A DNA stretch of 64,000 bases from Pseudomonas versuta (GTDB lineage Bacteria > Pseudomonadota > Gammaproteobacteria > Pseudomonadales > Pseudomonadaceae): NCBI RefSeq assembly GCF_001294575.1, contig NZ_CP012676.1:1054001-1118000 (forward strand), in the 5' to 3' direction. Under the pieces are notes generated by a model. That model did no database searches. It was not told the origin of the DNA and saw only the letters and a program-made list of their open reading frames with translations. The position numbers and the translations under genes are program-made. Of this stretch, positions 35,299-48,191 are shown piece after piece (the first letter of the stretch is position 1; each line of letters opens with the position of its first letter).

Positions 35299-38200
35299 GT
35301 GCGCCTCACTTGCATCAAGCTCGCGGGCTTCAAGTCCTTCGTCGATCCGACCACCGTTAACTTCCCGAGCAATATGGCGGCCGTTGTAGGCCCTAACGGC
35401 TGCGGCAAGTCCAATATCATCGACGCCGTACGCTGGGTGATGGGTGAAAGCTCGGCCAAGAACCTGCGCGGCGAGTCGATGACGGACGTCATCTTCAATG
35501 GCTCCACCACGCGTAAGCCGGTGAGCCAGGCCAGCATCGAGCTGGTATTCGATAACTCCGACGGCACGTTGCTGGGCGAATACGCGGCCTACGCCGAGAT
35601 ATCCATCCGCCGTAAAGTGACCCGCGACAGCCAGACCACCTATTACCTGAACGGTACCAAGTGCCGTCGGCGTGACATCACCGATATTTTCCTGGGTACC
35701 GGCCTCGGGCCTCGCAGCTATTCGATTATCGAGCAGGGCATGATCTCGAAATTGATCGAGTCCAAGCCCGAAGACCTGCGCAATTTTATCGAAGAGGCGG
35801 CGGGCATCTCCAAGTACAAGGAGCGTCGCCGCGAGACTGAAAACCGTATTCGTCGTACCCACGAAAACCTCGCCCGCCTGACTGACCTGCGCGAAGAGTT
35901 GGGTCGTCAGCTCGAGCGCTTGCATCGCCAGGCGCAGGCTGCCGAGAAGTATCAGGAGTACAAGGCCGAAGAGCGTCAGCTCAAGGCTCAGCTGTCAGCC
36001 TTGCGCTGGCAGGCACTGAACGAGCAGGTGGGTCAGCGCGAAGCGATTATTGGCAACCAGGAAGTCAGTTTCGAAGCCCTGGTGGCCGAGCAGCGCAATG
36101 CCGATGCCAGTATCGAACGCTTGCGTGACGGGCACCATGATCTGTCAGAGCGCTTTAATTTGGTGCAAGGGCGCTTCTATTCGGTCGGCGGTGATATTGC
36201 CCGGGTCGAACAAAGCATCCAGCACGGTCAGCAGCGTTTGCGTCAGTTGCAGGATGATCTGCGCGAAGCCGAGCGTTCACGCCTGGAAACCGAGTCCCAT
36301 CTGGGCCATGACCGCACGATGCTGGCGACGCTGGGTGAAGAGCTCGAAATGCTCGCACCCGAGCAGGAGCTGTCCAGCGCTGCGGCTGAAGAAGCCGCTG
36401 CCGCGCTGGAAGAGTCCGAGCACACCATGCACGGCTGGCAAGAGCAGTGGGATGAGTTCAACCTGCGGTCGGCAGAGCCCCAGCGTCAGTCCGAAGTCTT
36501 GCAAGCGCGTATTCAGCAGCTGGAAACCAGCATGGAGCGCGTGGCCGAGCGTCAGCGGCGTCTGGCGCAAGAGCGCGCCTTGCTGGCGGCGGACCCTGAA
36601 GATGCGGCAATTCTTGAACTGAGCGAGCAACTGGCTACCAGCGAGTTGACCCAGGAAGAATTGCAGGCCAGCGAAGAACTGCTTGTCGAGCGGCTGGAGC
36701 AGGTGCGCCATGACTTGCAGCAGGCGACACAAAATCAGCAACAGGCTCAGGGTGAGCTGCAGCGGCTCAACGGTCGCCTGGCCTCCCTTGAGGCCTTGCA
36801 GCAGGCAGCTCTGGACCCGGGTACCGGTGCGGGAGAGTGGCTGCGTGAGCAGCAGCTCGCCGATCGTCCCCGTTTGGCCGAAGGCCTGCGTGTTGAAGCC
36901 GGTTGGGAGCTGGCGGTCGAAACCGTGCTGGGGGCCGATCTGCAGGCCGTGCTGGTGGATGACTTTGCGCAACTGGATCTGGCCGGGTTCGCCCAAGGCG
37001 ACCTGCGTCTGTTCAGTGGCGGTTCTCAGGGGAGTCGTTTGTCGGGCAGTTTGCTCGACAAGGTTGAGGCCGACTTTGATCTGTCGCCATGGCTGGGTCA
37101 GGTCAAAGCGGTTGAAACCCTTGAGCAGGCCTTGGCCCTGCGTGCGCAATTGGCAGATGGCCACAGCATGATCAGCCGCGACGGGTATTGGGTCGGGCGC
37201 AATTTCCTGCGCGTACGGCGTGCCAGCGAAGCCGAAAGCGGTGTGTTGGCCCGTGGTCAGGAAATTCAGCGTTTAGGCGCAGAGCGCGAAGAGCGCGAAG
37301 CCACCCTGGCCACCCTTGAAGAGCAACTGCAGCACTTGCGCGAGCAACAGTTGGCGCAAGAAGACTCGCGAGAGCAGGTTCGTCGCCGTCTGCAGGATGA
37401 AGCCCGTCAGCAAGGTGAGATCAAAGCCAGGCTTTCCGCCAGTAAAGCCAAGGTCGAGCAATTGACGTTGCGTCGTCGTCGCCTTGATGACGAGCTCGCC
37501 GAGCTGGCAGAGCAGCGTGCAGTGGAGCATGAGCAGGTTGGTGAGTCGCGCCTGCAGCTTCAGGAGGCGCTGGATGCCATGGCCACCGACACGGAGCAGC
37601 GCGAACTGCTACTGGCCCAGCGCGACAGTCTGCGCGAGCGCCTGGACCGGGTGCGTCAGGAAGCACGCCAGCATAAGGACCACGCTCATCAGTTAGCGGT
37701 TCGCCTGGGCTCGCTAAAAGCGCAGCACGACTCGACCCGTCAGGCCCTTGAACGGCTTGAACTGCAAGCCGAGCGTCTGGCTGAAAAGCGTGAGCAGCTC
37801 AGTCTTAATCTGGAGGAGGGTGAAGCCCCCCTCGAAGAGTTGCGCCTCAAGCTTGAAGAGTTGCTCGACAAGCGCCTGACCGTGGATCAAGAGCTCAAGA
37901 TCGCCCAGGCCGCCCTTGAGGATGCTGACCGTGAATTGCGTGACGCCGAAAAGCGCCGCAATCAGGCCGAGCAACAATCTCAGCTGATTCGCGGGCAACT
38001 TGAACAGCAGCGCATGGAATGGCAGGCGCTGACGGTGCGTCGTACCACATTGCAGGATCAGTTGCTGGCCGATGGCTATGACTTGCACGGGGTGCTTGCC
38101 ACCTTGAGTGCCGAGGTCAATGAGCAGCAGGCCGAAGAAGAATTGGAACGTATTGCTGCACGTATTCAGCGTCTGGGCGCGATCAACCTGGCCGCCATCG

Positions 38201-38787
38201 ATGAATACCAGCAGCAGTCCGAACGCAAACGTTATCTGGATGCCCAGGATGCCGATCTGGTTGAAGCACTGGATACGCTGGAAAACGTTATTCGCAAGAT
38301 CGATAAAGAGACGCGCAGTCGCTTTAAAGACACCTTTGATCAGATAAATGGTGGATTACAGGCACTTTTCCCAAAAGTTTTCGGTGGTGGCAGCGCTTAT
38401 TTGGAACTGACGGGCGAAGATTTACTCGATACAGGGGTAACAATCATGGCGCGTCCACCGGGCAAGAAGAACAGCACCATTCATTTGCTGTCCGGTGGCG
38501 AGAAAGCATTGACTGCCCTGGCATTGGTTTTTGCCATTTTCAAACTCAATCCGGCGCCGTTTTGCATGCTCGATGAAGTTGATGCACCGCTTGATGACGC
38601 TAACGTGGGCCGCTATGCCCGCCTGGTAAAAGAGATGTCACAGACCGTGCAATTCATTTACATCACGCACAACAAAATCGCCATGGAAATGGCTGATCAG
38701 TTGATGGGGGTGACAATGCATGAGCCCGGCTGCTCTCGTCTGGTGGCGGTTGATGTCGAGGAGGCAATGGCAATGGTCGATGCTTGA
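35299..38787 (+). CDS. smc: Chromosome partition protein SMC
   Basis: A 1162-residue condensin ATPase that organises and segregates the chromosome. The N-terminal head carries Walker A (VVGPNGCGKSNIIDAVRWVM). Two long coiled coils rich in Glu, Gln, Arg and Leu flank a hinge at about residues 500-660. The C-terminal head carries the ABC signature HLLSGGEKALTALALVFAIF and Walker B (FCMLDEVDAPLDDANVGRYA). Length is typical. The GTG start at 35299 gives MRLTCIKLAGFKSFVDPTTV, the invariant SMC N-terminus. smc-zipA-ligA order is conserved in Pseudomonas. Confidence 0.97.
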   Translation: MRLTCIKLAGFKSFVDPTTVNFPSNMAAVVGPNGCGKSNIIDAVRWVMGESSAKNLRGESMTDVIFNGSTTRKPVSQASIELVFDNSDGTLLGEYAAYAEISIRRKVTRDSQTTYYLNGTKCRRRDITDIFLGTGLGPRSYSIIEQGMISKLIESKPEDLRNFIEEAAGISKYKERRRETENRIRRTHENLARLTDLREELGRQLERLHRQAQAAEKYQEYKAEERQLKAQLSALRWQALNEQVGQREAIIGNQEVSFEALVAEQRNADASIERLRDGHHDLSERFNLVQGRFYSVGGDIARVEQSIQHGQQRLRQLQDDLREAERSRLETESHLGHDRTMLATLGEELEMLAPEQELSSAAAEEAAAALEESEHTMHGWQEQWDEFNLRSAEPQRQSEVLQARIQQLETSMERVAERQRRLAQERALLAADPEDAAILELSEQLATSELTQEELQASEELLVERLEQVRHDLQQATQNQQQAQGELQRLNGRLASLEALQQAALDPGTGAGEWLREQQLADRPRLAEGLRVEAGWELAVETVLGADLQAVLVDDFAQLDLAGFAQGDLRLFSGGSQGSRLSGSLLDKVEADFDLSPWLGQVKAVETLEQALALRAQLADGHSMISRDGYWVGRNFLRVRRASEAESGVLARGQEIQRLGAEREEREATLATLEEQLQHLREQQLAQEDSREQVRRRLQDEARQQGEIKARLSASKAKVEQLTLRRRRLDDELAELAEQRAVEHEQVGESRLQLQEALDAMATDTEQRELLLAQRDSLRERLDRVRQEARQHKDHAHQLAVRLGSLKAQHDSTRQALERLELQAERLAEKREQLSLNLEEGEAPLEELRLKLEELLDKRLTVDQELKIAQAALEDADRELRDAEKRRNQAEQQSQLIRGQLEQQRMEWQALTVRRTTLQDQLLADGYDLHGVLATLSAEVNEQQAEEELERIAARIQRLGAINLAAIDEYQQQSERKRYLDAQDADLVEALDTLENVIRKIDKETRSRFKDTFDQINGGLQALFPKVFGGGSAYLELTGEDLLDTGVTIMARPPGKKNSTIHLLSGGEKALTALALVFAIFKLNPAPFCMLDEVDAPLDDANVGRYARLVKEMSQTVQFIYITHNKIAMEMADQLMGVTMHEPGCSRLVAVDVEEAMAMVDA

Positions 38788-39044
38788 GCTATAAGCATGT
38801 AGGGGGATTTTTTCTTCTTGTAAGAGGATTCCTAAATATTTGTCTGGCATGACTGATGGGTCGTGGGCTATATGGGCATTAGCTCAATGCGACAGACGGT
38901 GTAAAGTTATCTTTGGTCGTGTTAATTTAGCGTCTAATTTTTTGTACGTGGGTAAAACGCCATTCAGAACATAGAGTTGGCGCCACGTTTTAAAGGGCTT
39001 TAGGCTCTTCTTCATAGAATCATTTTTTAGGGGCACGGGATTAC

Positions 39045-39923
39045 ATGGAAATCGGTCTGCGCGAGTGGCTGATAGTCATCGGCATAGTGGTCATCGCCGG
39101 TATTCTTTTTGATGGCTGGCGCCGTATGCGCGGCGGTAAGGGCAAGCTCAAGTTTCGCCTTGACCGCAGTTTTTCCAACGTCCCGGATGAGGAGACCAGT
39201 GCTGAATTGCTCGGTCCTTCGCGTGTCCTGGATACACCCGCCCACAAAGAGCCTCAGCTTGATGAGCACGACCTGCCATCGGTAAGCATGTCGCCACGGG
39301 ATAAAAGCTCCAAGCGCAACAAGCGTGGCGGCGAGCCGAGCCAGGGTGACTTGAACCTCAATCTTGATCTGGAAGACGGTCCGAGCATCAGCGCCCGCGA
39401 TGATGACTTCGCACACGAAGCCAAGCCGCGTGGGCGTTCAGCGCCAAGTGTGCCGGCGGTTGAGGCGAAGGAACAACAGCCGCAACAGGCTGCTGAAGAA
39501 GTGCTGGTGATCAGTGTTATCAGTCGCGATCCTGCCGGCTTCAAAGGGCCTGCACTGCTGCAGAACATCCTTGAAAGCGGTTTGCGCTTTGGTGAGATGG
39601 ATATTTTCCACCGTCATGAAAGCATGGCGGGTAACGGTGAAGTGCTGTTCTCCATGGCCAATGCCGTGAAACCGGGCGTGTTCGATCTTGATGATATCGA
39701 CTTGTTCAGCACTCCGGCCGTGAGCTTCTTCCTCGGCTTGCCGGGGCCGCGTCATCCCAAACAGGCCTTTGATGTGATGGTTGCCGCTGCACGCAAGCTG
39801 TCTCAGGAGCTCAATGGTGAGCTTAAAGATGACCAGCGCAGCGTGTTGACTGCCCAGACCATCGAACACTACCGTCAGCGCATCGTTGAATTCGAGCGTC
39901 GCGCCCTGACTCAAAAACGCTGA
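39045..39923 (+). CDS. zipA: Cell division protein ZipA
   Basis: A 292-residue inner-membrane protein that anchors FtsZ at the division site. The N-terminal helix ([20 protein letters not shown]) is followed by a short basic stretch, a long charged and Pro/Gln-rich linker (to about 145) and the C-terminal FtsZ-binding domain ([20 protein letters not shown] onward, ending in [14 protein letters not shown]). It starts at ATG 39045 after AGGGGCACGGG. The 257 bases between smc and zipA show no gene and probably hold its promoter. A terminator follows. Confidence 0.93.
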   Translation: MEIGLREWLIVIGIVVIAGILFDGWRRMRGGKGKLKFRLDRSFSNVPDEETSAELLGPSRVLDTPAHKEPQLDEHDLPSVSMSPRDKSSKRNKRGGEPSQGDLNLNLDLEDGPSISARDDDFAHEAKPRGRSAPSVPAVEAKEQQPQQAAEEVLVISVISRDPAGFKGPALLQNILESGLRFGEMDIFHRHESMAGNGEVLFSMANAVKPGVFDLDDIDLFSTPAVSFFLGLPGPRHPKQAFDVMVAAARKLSQELNGELKDDQRSVLTAQTIEHYRQRIVEFERRALTQKR

Positions 39924-39968
39924 ACAAGTGGGGGCCAGCATGATTGCTCCCGCAGAAACGCAAAATGA

Positions 39969-42377
<2,409 letters not shown>

Positions 42378-42393
42378 AACGGCAACCTCCCAG

Positions 42394-42460
42394 TAGGAGC
42401 GAGCTTGCTCGCGAGCGCTTAGCGGTTTCGTTAAAAAGCCCGCGAGCAAGCTCGCTCCTG
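42394..42460. repeat. REP inverted pair
   Basis: TAGGAGCGAGCTTGCTCGCG (42394-42413) is mirrored exactly by CGCGAGCAAGCTCGCTCCTG (42441-42460) except for the outermost base. It lies just after ligA and may protect its mRNA or end transcription. Confidence 0.92.
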
Positions 42461-42562
42461 CACAGTCCATTGTCGGGCTCCCACCATCCATGGTCTCGGC
42501 CAAGGTATAAAGCCCAATCCAAGTGCTTGAGCCCGCTCATTTTTTTATTCTTGCCCCAGCGG

Positions 42563-42590
42563 TTGTAAGTTTTTCTCAGACAGGTACAAT
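42563..42590 (+). promoter_or_regulatory. Sigma-70 promoter of the 4.5S RNA gene
   Basis: TTGTAA (42563-42568), a 16-base spacer and TACAAT (42585-42590) form a good sigma-70 promoter. A start near 42597 would leave a 5' leader of about 25 bases before the mature RNA, as in E. coli, where RNase P removes the leader. Confidence 0.65.
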
Positions 42591-42622
42591 GGCGCCGTTC
42601 GCTGCTAAGCGGATGTTGTTAT

Positions 42623-42732
42623 GGTGACCCTATCGGTCCCTCCGCAACGATTACCCGTTAACCTGGTCAGATCCGGAAGGAAGCAGCCACAGCGGGAACA
42701 TTGTGTGCCGGGGTGTGGCTGGTGGGGTTGCC
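42623..42732 (+). ncRNA. ffs: Signal recognition particle RNA (4.5S RNA)
   Basis: The hallmark of SRP RNA domain IV is present: GGTCAGATCCGGAAGGAAGC followed by AGCCAC, close to the E. coli 4.5S sequence, then GTGTGCCGGGGTGTGGCTGG on the other side of the hairpin. The ends pair (GGTGACCC at 42623 with GGGTTGCC ending 42732), giving the single long hairpin of about 110 bases. The RNA binds Ffh and targets membrane proteins. The gene next to dnaX is a conserved Pseudomonas arrangement. End positions are accurate to a few bases. Confidence 0.94.
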
Positions 42733-42963
42733 TCCATTTTAAAAAATCCTCCATTGCGCAGGGTTTTTAGTCCAAGCAAAGCCTTCCTTTCTCTCTGTTA
42801 TCCACACCTTGTCTCGACGCTCTGTTTGCTGTCGGCGTATTTTCGTGCGCGCATTAATCGTGTGCCGGTATGACCTGAGCAGTTTAAAGTGCGCACCGGA
42901 TGCAATTTTGCCCTTGCTCCGCTAGCATTAGCCCCTTCCGCTTTTCAGACGCGACGGTTATCA

Positions 42964-45024
42964 ATGAGTTATCAGGTTCTTGCACGTAAATGGCGTCCGC
43001 GCTCGTTCCGCGAAATGGTCGGCCAGACCCATGTGCTCAAGGCTCTGATCAATGCCCTGGACAGTCAGCGCCTGCATCACGCCTACCTGTTTACCGGTAC
43101 CCGTGGTGTCGGCAAGACCACCATTGCGCGGATCATCGCCAAATGCCTGAACTGTGAGACAGGTATCACCTCGACCCCGTGCGGGACGTGTTCGGTGTGC
43201 CGCGAAATCGACGAAGGGCGCTTTGTCGATCTGATCGAAATCGATGCCGCGAGCCGGACCAAGGTCGAGGACACGCGCGAACTGCTCGATAACGTGCAGT
43301 ACGCGCCAAGCCGCGGGCGCTTCAAGGTCTACCTGATCGACGAAGTGCACATGCTCTCCAGCCACTCCTTCAATGCGTTGCTCAAAACCCTTGAAGAGCC
43401 GCCGCCCTACGTCAAATTCATTCTGGCGACCACCGATCCGCAGAAATTGCCGGCGACGATCCTTTCCCGCTGCCTGCAGTTCTCCCTGAAAAACATGACC
43501 CCCGAGCGTGTAGTCGAACACTTGAGCCACGTGCTGAGTGTCGAAAACGTACCGTTCGAAGATGACGCGTTGTGGTTGTTGGGGCGCGCCGCTGACGGTT
43601 CGATGCGCGATGCCATGAGCCTGACCGATCAGGCCATTGCATTCGGAGAAGGCAAGGTGCTGGCGGCTGATGTGCGCGCCATGCTCGGTACCCTCGACCA
43701 TGGTCAGGTGTTTGACCTGCTGCACGCCTTGATCGAAGGCGATGCCCGGGCACTGCTTGAGGCTGTGCGCCATCTGGCCGAGCAGGGCCCGGACTGGAAC
43801 GGCGTGCTGTCCGAAATCCTCAATGTTTTCCATCGTGTTGCCATTGCCCAGGCGTTGCCCGAAGGGGTCGACAACGGCCATGGCGACCGCGATCGCGTGC
43901 TGGCCCTGGCCCGGGTATTGCCCGCCGAAGACGTACAGTTTTATTACCAGATGGGCCTGATCGGCCGGCGTGATTTGCCGCTGGCGCCAGACCCGCGCGG
44001 TGGCTTTGAAATGGTCCTGCTAAGGATGCTGGCCTTCCGCCCGGCGGACACGACAGACTCACCGAGCCAGCCGCTAAAGCCAGTAGGGATCAGCCAGGCC
44101 ACAGTTGATTCCGCTCCAATCGTGGCTGGCGTGCCCTCTGTTGCGCCAGTAATGGCTGCACCTGCCGCTGTTGCACCGGTTGAGGCCGTCAAGCCAGAAC
44201 CGGTTGTTGAGCCAGCGCCCGTGCCTGTAGCGGTCCTCAAGGCGCCAGCAGCGCCTGTAGTGGACTTGCCGTGGAACGAGCCGGCGGCTCCAGTGATCGA
44301 GGCACCGATCGTGCCACAAGCGGTGCTCGATACCGTCGGTGAGCAACCCGATTTGCCTCCGATGCCGATGCCCACGCCTGACAGCGTGGTGCCGGAAGCG
44401 CCGCAGTGGGAAGCAGCGCCGATACCTGAGCCAACGCCCGAGCAGGTGGACTCGGCTCTGTCGGGCCCGGATCGCGATGACGAGCCGCCGCTGGACGAAG
44501 ACTACATCGAGCCGGACATGGACTCCGCGGCTTACAGCTACCTGGACGAGCTGGCCAGTGAGCATGCCGGCGAGCCCGCTCCTGAGCCCGAGCCATTGCC
44601 TGCTGCCGAGCCTGCCACCGGGCTGGCCCTTGAATGGCTGAACCTGTTCCCCAAGTTACCGGTATCGGGCATGACGGCGAGCATCGGCGCCAACTGCACA
44701 TTGATGGCGGTTGATGGCGATGACTGGTTGCTGCATCTGGACCCGGCGCACAGTGCACTGTTTAACGCCACTCAGCAGCGCCGGCTCAACGATGCACTGA
44801 ACCAGTACCATCAGCGCACACTCAAAGTGACTATCGAGCTGGTAAAGCCGCAGCAGGAAACCCCGGCTCAGGCAGCTTCACGCTTTCGGGCCGAGCGCCA
44901 GCACCTGGCCGAGGAGTCGATCTATGCCGATCCGCTGGTCCAGCAAATGATTGAACAGTTCGGCGCGGCAGTCCGTGACGATACGATTCAACCGGTAGAC
45001 GTTATTGAGGCCAAGGCTTCGTAA
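42964..45024 (+). CDS. dnaX: DNA polymerase III subunits tau/gamma
   Basis: A 686-residue clamp-loader ATPase that links two or three polymerase cores. The AAA+ part has [20 protein letters not shown], Walker A ([20 protein letters not shown]), a four-cysteine zinc site ([19 protein letters not shown]) and Walker B ([20 protein letters not shown]). From about residue 360 a long Pro/Ala/Val/Glu-rich linker leads to the tau-specific C-terminal domain ([20 protein letters not shown] to the end). I chose ATG 42964, where family similarity begins. No obvious A AAA AAG slippery heptamer was noticed, so production of gamma is unclear. Confidence 0.96.
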   Translation: MSYQVLARKWRPRSFREMVGQTHVLKALINALDSQRLHHAYLFTGTRGVGKTTIARIIAKCLNCETGITSTPCGTCSVCREIDEGRFVDLIEIDAASRTKVEDTRELLDNVQYAPSRGRFKVYLIDEVHMLSSHSFNALLKTLEEPPPYVKFILATTDPQKLPATILSRCLQFSLKNMTPERVVEHLSHVLSVENVPFEDDALWLLGRAADGSMRDAMSLTDQAIAFGEGKVLAADVRAMLGTLDHGQVFDLLHALIEGDARALLEAVRHLAEQGPDWNGVLSEILNVFHRVAIAQALPEGVDNGHGDRDRVLALARVLPAEDVQFYYQMGLIGRRDLPLAPDPRGGFEMVLLRMLAFRPADTTDSPSQPLKPVGISQATVDSAPIVAGVPSVAPVMAAPAAVAPVEAVKPEPVVEPAPVPVAVLKAPAAPVVDLPWNEPAAPVIEAPIVPQAVLDTVGEQPDLPPMPMPTPDSVVPEAPQWEAAPIPEPTPEQVDSALSGPDRDDEPPLDEDYIEPDMDSAAYSYLDELASEHAGEPAPEPEPLPAAEPATGLALEWLNLFPKLPVSGMTASIGANCTLMAVDGDDWLLHLDPAHSALFNATQQRRLNDALNQYHQRTLKVTIELVKPQQETPAQAASRFRAERQHLAEESIYADPLVQQMIEQFGAAVRDDTIQPVDVIEAKAS

Positions 45025-45098
45025 CGTCGGAAAAACTTACAGCCCGAGGTCGTTTTGACCGCGGGTGCATTGTCCAAATAACGTTTGAGGTGATTCCC

Positions 45099-45437
45099 AT
45101 GATGAAAGGTGGCATGGCCGGCCTGATGAAGCAGGCACAGCAGATGCAGGAAAAAATGGCCAAGATGCAGGAAGAACTGGCCAATGCTGAAGTTACCGGT
45201 AAGGCCGGTGGCGATATGGTGACTGTGGTCATGACCGGTCGTCACGACATCAAGCGTGTGAGCATTGATCCGGCTCTGCTTGAAGGCGTCAGCGAAGACG
45301 ACCGCGAAGTGCTGGAAGATCTGTTTGCTGCTGCTGTCAACGACGCCGTACGCAAGATCGAAGCCAACAGCCAGGACAAAATGTCCGGCGTGACCTCCGG
45401 TATGCAACTGCCGCCGGGTATGAAGCTGCCGTTCTAA
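45099..45437 (+). CDS. ybaB: YbaB/EbfC nucleoid-associated protein
   Basis: A 112-residue DNA-binding dimer. The N-terminal helix is rich in Met, Gln and Lys ([20 protein letters not shown]), followed by the conserved beta core [20 protein letters not shown] and a Met/Gly/Pro-rich tail ([12 protein letters not shown]). ATG 45099 follows GAGGTG at good spacing, which rules out the GTG at 45090. The dnaX-ybaB-recR order is widely conserved and suggests links to replication or repair. A strong terminator follows. Confidence 0.95.
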   Translation: MMKGGMAGLMKQAQQMQEKMAKMQEELANAEVTGKAGGDMVTVVMTGRHDIKRVSIDPALLEGVSEDDREVLEDLFAAAVNDAVRKIEANSQDKMSGVTSGMQLPPGMKLPF

Positions 45438-45446
45438 GGCGCTGCT

Positions 45447-45480
45447 AAAAAATGCCAGGCCCGGTGCCTGGCATTTTTTT
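45447..45480 (+). terminator. rho-independent terminator after ybaB
   Basis: AATGCCAGGC (from 45451) pairs with GCCTGGCATT (to 45474), flanked by an A run before and seven T residues after. Confidence 0.92.
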
Positions 45481-45596
45481 GCCTGTCTGCTTTTGACTAA
45501 TGCTGGCTTGCCCCGGTGCATGCGTCTGCTGGTATTTGACGCTGGCGCGGACCGCGGGTATAAACCGCCTCTCGTTGTTTTGTCGGACCTTTCCCT

Positions 45597-46199
45597 ATGA
45601 GCTTTAGCCCCCTGATTCGCCAACTGATCGATGCCTTGCGCACCTTGCCGGGGGTAGGTCAAAAGACTGCACAGCGCATGGCTTTGCAATTGCTTGAGCG
45701 TGATCGCAGTGGCGGTTCGCGTCTGGCGCTGGCCTTGACGCAGGCTATGGAGGGTGTGGGTCATTGTCGCCTGTGCAGAACCCTGACCGAGGATGATCTG
45801 TGCCCGCAGTGTGCCGATGTGCGCCGCGACGACACCCTGCTCTGTGTGGTTGAGGGGCCCATGGATGTGTATGCCGTCGAGCAGACCGGTTACCGCGGTC
45901 GCTACTTTGTGCTCAAAGGGCATTTGTCACCGCTGGATGGCCTGGGCCCGGAGGCGATTGGCATTCCACAGCTGATGACGCGTATTGCAGAGCAGGGCAC
46001 CTTCGCCGAGGTAATCCTGGCGACCAATCCTACGGTCGAAGGTGAGGCTACCGCGCATTACATTGCGCAATTGCTGAGCAACAAAGGCCTTATTGCTTCG
46101 CGCATCGCGCACGGCGTACCGCTGGGGGGCGAGCTGGAACTGGTTGACGGCGGAACACTGGCCCACTCATTCTCCGGGCGCAGACCCATCGCACTGTAG
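45597..46199 (+). CDS. recR: Recombination mediator RecR
   Basis: A 200-residue protein that works with RecF and RecO to load RecA on gapped DNA. It has an N-terminal helix-hairpin-helix ([20 protein letters not shown]), a four-cysteine zinc finger ([16 protein letters not shown]) and a TOPRIM domain ([40 protein letters not shown]), with a C-terminal Walker B-like [16 protein letters not shown]. Length is standard. It is convergent with apt; the TAG stop sits just before an 18-base palindrome. Confidence 0.97.
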   Translation: MSFSPLIRQLIDALRTLPGVGQKTAQRMALQLLERDRSGGSRLALALTQAMEGVGHCRLCRTLTEDDLCPQCADVRRDDTLLCVVEGPMDVYAVEQTGYRGRYFVLKGHLSPLDGLGPEAIGIPQLMTRIAEQGTFAEVILATNPTVEGEATAHYIAQLLSNKGLIASRIAHGVPLGGELELVDGGTLAHSFSGRRPIAL

Positions 46200-46205
46200 C
46201 AACGA

Positions 46206-46223
46206 GCCTGCTCGCGAGCAGGC
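46206..46223. repeat. Single REP-like palindrome
   Basis: GCCTGCTCGCGAGCAGGC is a perfect 18-base palindrome containing the REP core CTCGCGAG. It lies between the convergent recR and apt genes. Confidence 0.75.
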
Positions 46224-46232
46224 TATGCGGCC

Positions 46233-46778
46233 TTACTCCGTCAGTGAGAACTCAGTCAGGCAAAACGTCGGAACGCCCATATCCTGCAGGCGTTTCGACC
46301 CGCCCAGCTCAGGCAGATCAATAATCGCAGCCGCTTCAAATACCTTCGCGCCCATGCGGCGCACCAGGCTGGCAGCAGCGATCAGGGTTCCGCCAGTGGC
46401 GATCAAGTCATCGACGATCAGCAGCGAGTTGCCCTCACACAGGCTGTCGGCGTGAACCTCCAGAAACGCTTCGCCATATTCCGTCTGATAGCCCTCGGCC
46501 AAAACATCGGCGGGCAACTTGCCTTGTTTGCGAAACAGGATCAGCGGCTTGTTGAGTTGATGCGCGAGCACTGAGCCGATCAAAAAACCACGGGCATCCA
46601 TTGCGCCAATGTGGCTGAAGTCGGCCTCGACGTAGCGTTCGATAAAGGTATCGGCAATGACGCGCATGGCGCGTGGGGATTGATACAGCGGCGTGATGTC
46701 ACGAAAAATGACCCCCGCCTTGGGGAAGTCAATCACGGGGCGAATCAAGGATTTGAGGCAAAAATCGTCGCGAGTCAT
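46233..46778 (-). CDS. apt: Adenine phosphoribosyltransferase
   Basis: A 181-residue cytosolic salvage enzyme that makes AMP from adenine and PRPP. Typical features are [20 protein letters not shown] near the N-terminus, [20 protein letters not shown], and the PRPP loop [23 protein letters not shown] 46778 follows GGAGCCCGAT, which fits a ribosome-binding site; the longer frame to 46862 overlaps the anr end and is not used. It lies 50 bases downstream of anr in the same direction, an order also found in P. aeruginosa. Confidence 0.96.
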   Translation of the reverse strand: MTRDDFCLKSLIRPVIDFPKAGVIFRDITPLYQSPRAMRVIADTFIERYVEADFSHIGAMDARGFLIGSVLAHQLNKPLILFRKQGKLPADVLAEGYQTEYGEAFLEVHADSLCEGNSLLIVDDLIATGGTLIAAASLVRRMGAKVFEAAAIIDLPELGGSKRLQDMGVPTFCLTEFSLTE

Positions 46779-46828
46779 ATCGGGCTCCTGGCGTTTAAGG
46801 CGCCAGTATAGCCCGGTAAGTGAGGTCG

Positions 46829-47563
46829 TCAGATTTCCAGAGAGCCACCGGCCAGGGCGCACAGCTTGATCGGATCAAGAATGTGCACTTCTTTGCCTTC
46901 GGCGGTGATCAGCTGGTTTTCTTGCAGGCGGGTAAATACCCGGGATACCGTTTCGACTGCCAGGCCCAGGTAGTTGCCAATTTCATTGCGCGACATGCTC
47001 AGGCGGAACTGGTTGGCCGAGAAACCACGGGCGCGGAAACGCGCGGACAGGTTGACCAGAAAGGTCGCGATACGCTCATCGGCGGTCTTTTTCGACAACA
47101 ACAGCATCATTTGCTGATCGTCACGAATTTCCCGGCTCATGATGCGCATTAACTGGCGACGCAGTTGTGGCAGTTGTACCGAAAGTTCGTCCAGACGCTC
47201 GAAAGGGATTTCGCAAACAGGCGTGGTCTCCAGTGCCTGGGCAGACACCGGATAGGATTCGGTGTCCATGCCTGACAAGCCGACCAGCTCGCTCGGCAAG
47301 TGGAAGCCGGTGAGTTGCTCTTCGCCACTGTCACTGAGACTGAATGTTTTGAGCGCCCCGGAACGGACGGCATAAACCGAGACAAATGGGTCGCCCTGAC
47401 GGAACAGGAACTCGCCTTTCTTCAATGGACGACCGCGCTTGACGATTTCCTCTAACGCATCCATGTCTTCCAGATTCAACGAAAGTGGCAAACACAGAGG
47501 CGCCAGACTGCAATCCTTGCAGTGAGCCTGGCTATGAGCGCGCACTTTTACTGGCTCGGACAT
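46829..47563 (-). CDS. anr: Oxygen-sensing regulator Anr (FNR family)
   Basis: A 244-residue Crp/Fnr-family activator. The cluster cysteines are C15, C18 and C24 ([12 protein letters not shown]) plus C117 (TTPVCEIPF), the set that holds an oxygen-labile 4Fe-4S centre in FNR. The cyclic-nucleotide-like beta roll is at about 30-150 and the HTH contains [20 protein letters not shown], whose E-x-x-S-R reads TTGAT-N4-ATCAA boxes. Such boxes lie near hemN and the cco operons in this window. Under low oxygen Anr turns on microaerobic respiration. No box was noticed in front of anr itself. Confidence 0.97.
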   Translation of the reverse strand: MSEPVKVRAHSQAHCKDCSLAPLCLPLSLNLEDMDALEEIVKRGRPLKKGEFLFRQGDPFVSVYAVRSGALKTFSLSDSGEEQLTGFHLPSELVGLSGMDTESYPVSAQALETTPVCEIPFERLDELSVQLPQLRRQLMRIMSREIRDDQQMMLLLSKKTADERIATFLVNLSARFRARGFSANQFRLSMSRNEIGNYLGLAVETVSRVFTRLQENQLITAEGKEVHILDPIKLCALAGGSLEI

Positions 47564-47714
47564 TTCTTAAATCCTTGTAGGAAAACACACATAAGACGCA
47601 AGGTTACCCCAGAGAGGGGGGCCGAGACCAGCGCGCCAATTCAGTGCACCTCGCTCAAGAAATCTGCAGCCTGACCGATAGTCTGTTAACGCTAAAGCAC
47701 AGGGAGCAGGGCAG

Positions 47715-48191
47715 ATGTCGTCGATGGGTGGTGTTGGCCTCAGTCAAAGTGGCATGTTGACCATAAATACGCCTGCGATAAACAGCCAGAATGCCGCAGT
47801 GGCTGACCAGGACACCGAGCCTGGCCAGGCGGCAGCTCCCGCAGAGGGGGTTAAAGTGGTCATTTCAGGTGCGGCCATGAAGTTGGCAAAAGCGCAGAAG
47901 GATCAGAACGACGACATTGAAGGCAGCGGCTTGCCGGATCAGGTGCAGAAAATTCTGAAGATGATTCGCGAGATCAAAAAGCAGATAGCTGAAAAGCAGG
48001 CTCAACTGCAGCAAGTCATGGCCAACAGCAGTCTGAATCCCGAGCAGGCCAAGGCTCAGGCCGCCGGGTTACAGGCGGCAATTGCCGGTTTGAGTGCTGC
48101 ATTGCTCAATGCCAATGCCAGCTTGGTCAAGGCCATGAAAGACTTGAGCGGTGAGGACGCGCTCAAGGCTACCTCATTGATGGCCAGCTAA
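47715..48191 (+). CDS. Conserved hypothetical protein, FlxA-like
   Basis: A 158-residue soluble protein divergent from anr and convergent with hemN. It has a Gly/Ser/Gln-rich N-terminus, then VKVVISGAAMKLAKAQKDQN, and from about residue 75 a Lys/Gln-rich coiled coil (KMIREIKKQIAEKQAQLQQV) followed by Ala-rich helices. The pattern resembles FlxA-like proteins of unknown function. No signal peptide is evident. Its TAA overlaps the hemN TAG by three bases on the other strand. The gene occupies the same anr-hemN gap in other pseudomonads, but no Anr box is seen before it. Confidence 0.7.
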   Translation: MSSMGGVGLSQSGMLTINTPAINSQNAAVADQDTEPGQAAAPAEGVKVVISGAAMKLAKAQKDQNDDIEGSGLPDQVQKILKMIREIKKQIAEKQAQLQQVMANSSLNPEQAKAQAAGLQAAIAGLSAALLNANASLVKAMKDLSGEDALKATSLMAS

